DNA of 5,773 nt, taken from the NCBI GenBank assembly GCA_041082235.1, contig JBDOIG010000312.1:1-5773 (forward strand), given 5' to 3'. A model generated the notes under the pieces. It was not told the DNA's origin and did not search any database. It saw only the letters and a program-made list of their open reading frames with translations. Shown piece by piece: positions 5,478-5,773 of this stretch. Origin of the DNA: CALJEL01 sp041082235 (GTDB lineage: Bacteria; Nitrospirota; Thermodesulfovibrionia; Thermodesulfovibrionales; CALJEL01). Both the position numbers and the translations under genes were made by a program. Position 1 is the first letter of the stretch. Each line of letters begins with the position of its first letter.

Positions 5478-5773
5478 AAGATAATCCCTTATCTCCCTAG
5501 CGAAAAGATAAAAATCACCGAGACGCTTTTTATAGATTCCATAAGTTATAGAATCATCAATCCCATCATAACCATGAATAAGTAAATTTCTGAATCTTAT
5601 CATTGATTTATATGTCTCAAATGTTGCTTCTTTACAATCCCCGCTTCATATAGTATATCCATACATTCTGAATATGTCTGAGGTTCTCTGAGGTCAAGGG
5701 CACTGACCAAATGCTTGCATATACTTACCATCTGTTCAACGGCAAGTTCCATATTCCGTTCAATAAATCTCTT
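5457..5773 (-). pseudogene. hepT: HepT-type HEPN RNase toxin (DUF86), frameshifted and truncated by window edge
   Basis: Read on the minus strand from 5773, one frame gives KRFIERNMELAVEQ, then SALDLREPQTYSECMDILYE and AGIVK, and ends at a stop (5602-5600). A second frame gives EATFETYKSMIRFRNLLIHG then YDGIDDSITYGIYKKRLGDF, ending at TGA 5459-5457. Together they form a nearly complete HepT protein, including the HEPN catalytic motif RNLLIHGY (R-x4-H-x-Y; R at 5591-5589, H at 5576-5574, Y at 5570-5568). The junction is near 5630-5635; restoring one A to the short A run there joins the halves. In MntA-HepT systems, MntA (a minimal nucleotidyltransferase) AMPylates that tyrosine to neutralise the RNase. 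An mntA gene would be expected beyond 5773. I call it a pseudogene, but a sequencing error is equally possible; the A run is short for programmed frameshifting. Confidence 0.75.

Overview
The window appears to be bacterial chromosomal DNA of moderate, slightly AT-rich composition. It is frequent in AGA/AGG arginine and ATA isoleucine codons, has very tight gene packing and strong GGAGG-type ribosome binding sites. A membrane-bound, probably periplasm-facing formate dehydrogenase next to a multi-haem-type cytochrome c peroxidase suggests an anaerobic or microaerophilic respirer with c-type cytochromes. A thermodesulfovibrio-like Nitrospirota or a deltaproteobacterial lineage would fit, but this is an impression and not a demonstrated assignment.

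Positions 1-4910 look like one plus-strand operon with gaps of at most 10 nt or overlaps. It holds the 3' end of the formate dehydrogenase catalytic subunit (1-789), the four-cluster iron-sulfur subunit (797-1552), the cytochrome b subunit (1555-2157), an unrecognised 83-residue protein (2159-2410), a secreted DsbA-like thioredoxin-fold protein (2421-3068), a di-haem cytochrome c peroxidase/MauG-family protein (3055-4161) and the formate dehydrogenase accessory protein FdhE (4161-4910). The first three subunits would pass electrons from formate through FeS clusters and b haems to menaquinone. FdhE would activate or quality-check the catalytic subunit.

The main discovery is in the DsbA-like gene. 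A naive ORF call splits it in two at a TGA (2628-2630). The frame is identical on both sides, and the TGA falls exactly where the first cysteine of the CPHC active site should be, giving UPHC. An RNA hairpin that fits the bacterial SECIS pattern follows at the expected distance. I therefore read it as one selenocysteine-containing thiol-disulfide oxidoreductase rather than a pseudogene. A second, competing hairpin starts within the UGA, and a long imperfect inverted repeat covers the start region of the same gene.

From 4911 on the content changes to accessory genes. A Uma2-family (PD-(D/E)XK-like) protein lies at 4938-5477 on the plus strand. Tail-to-tail with it, overlapping by 21 nt, is a minus-strand HepT-type HEPN toxin gene (5457-5773) that runs off the right edge and carries an apparent one-base frameshift. 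No tRNA, rRNA, CRISPR array, insertion sequence or convincing terminator was seen.
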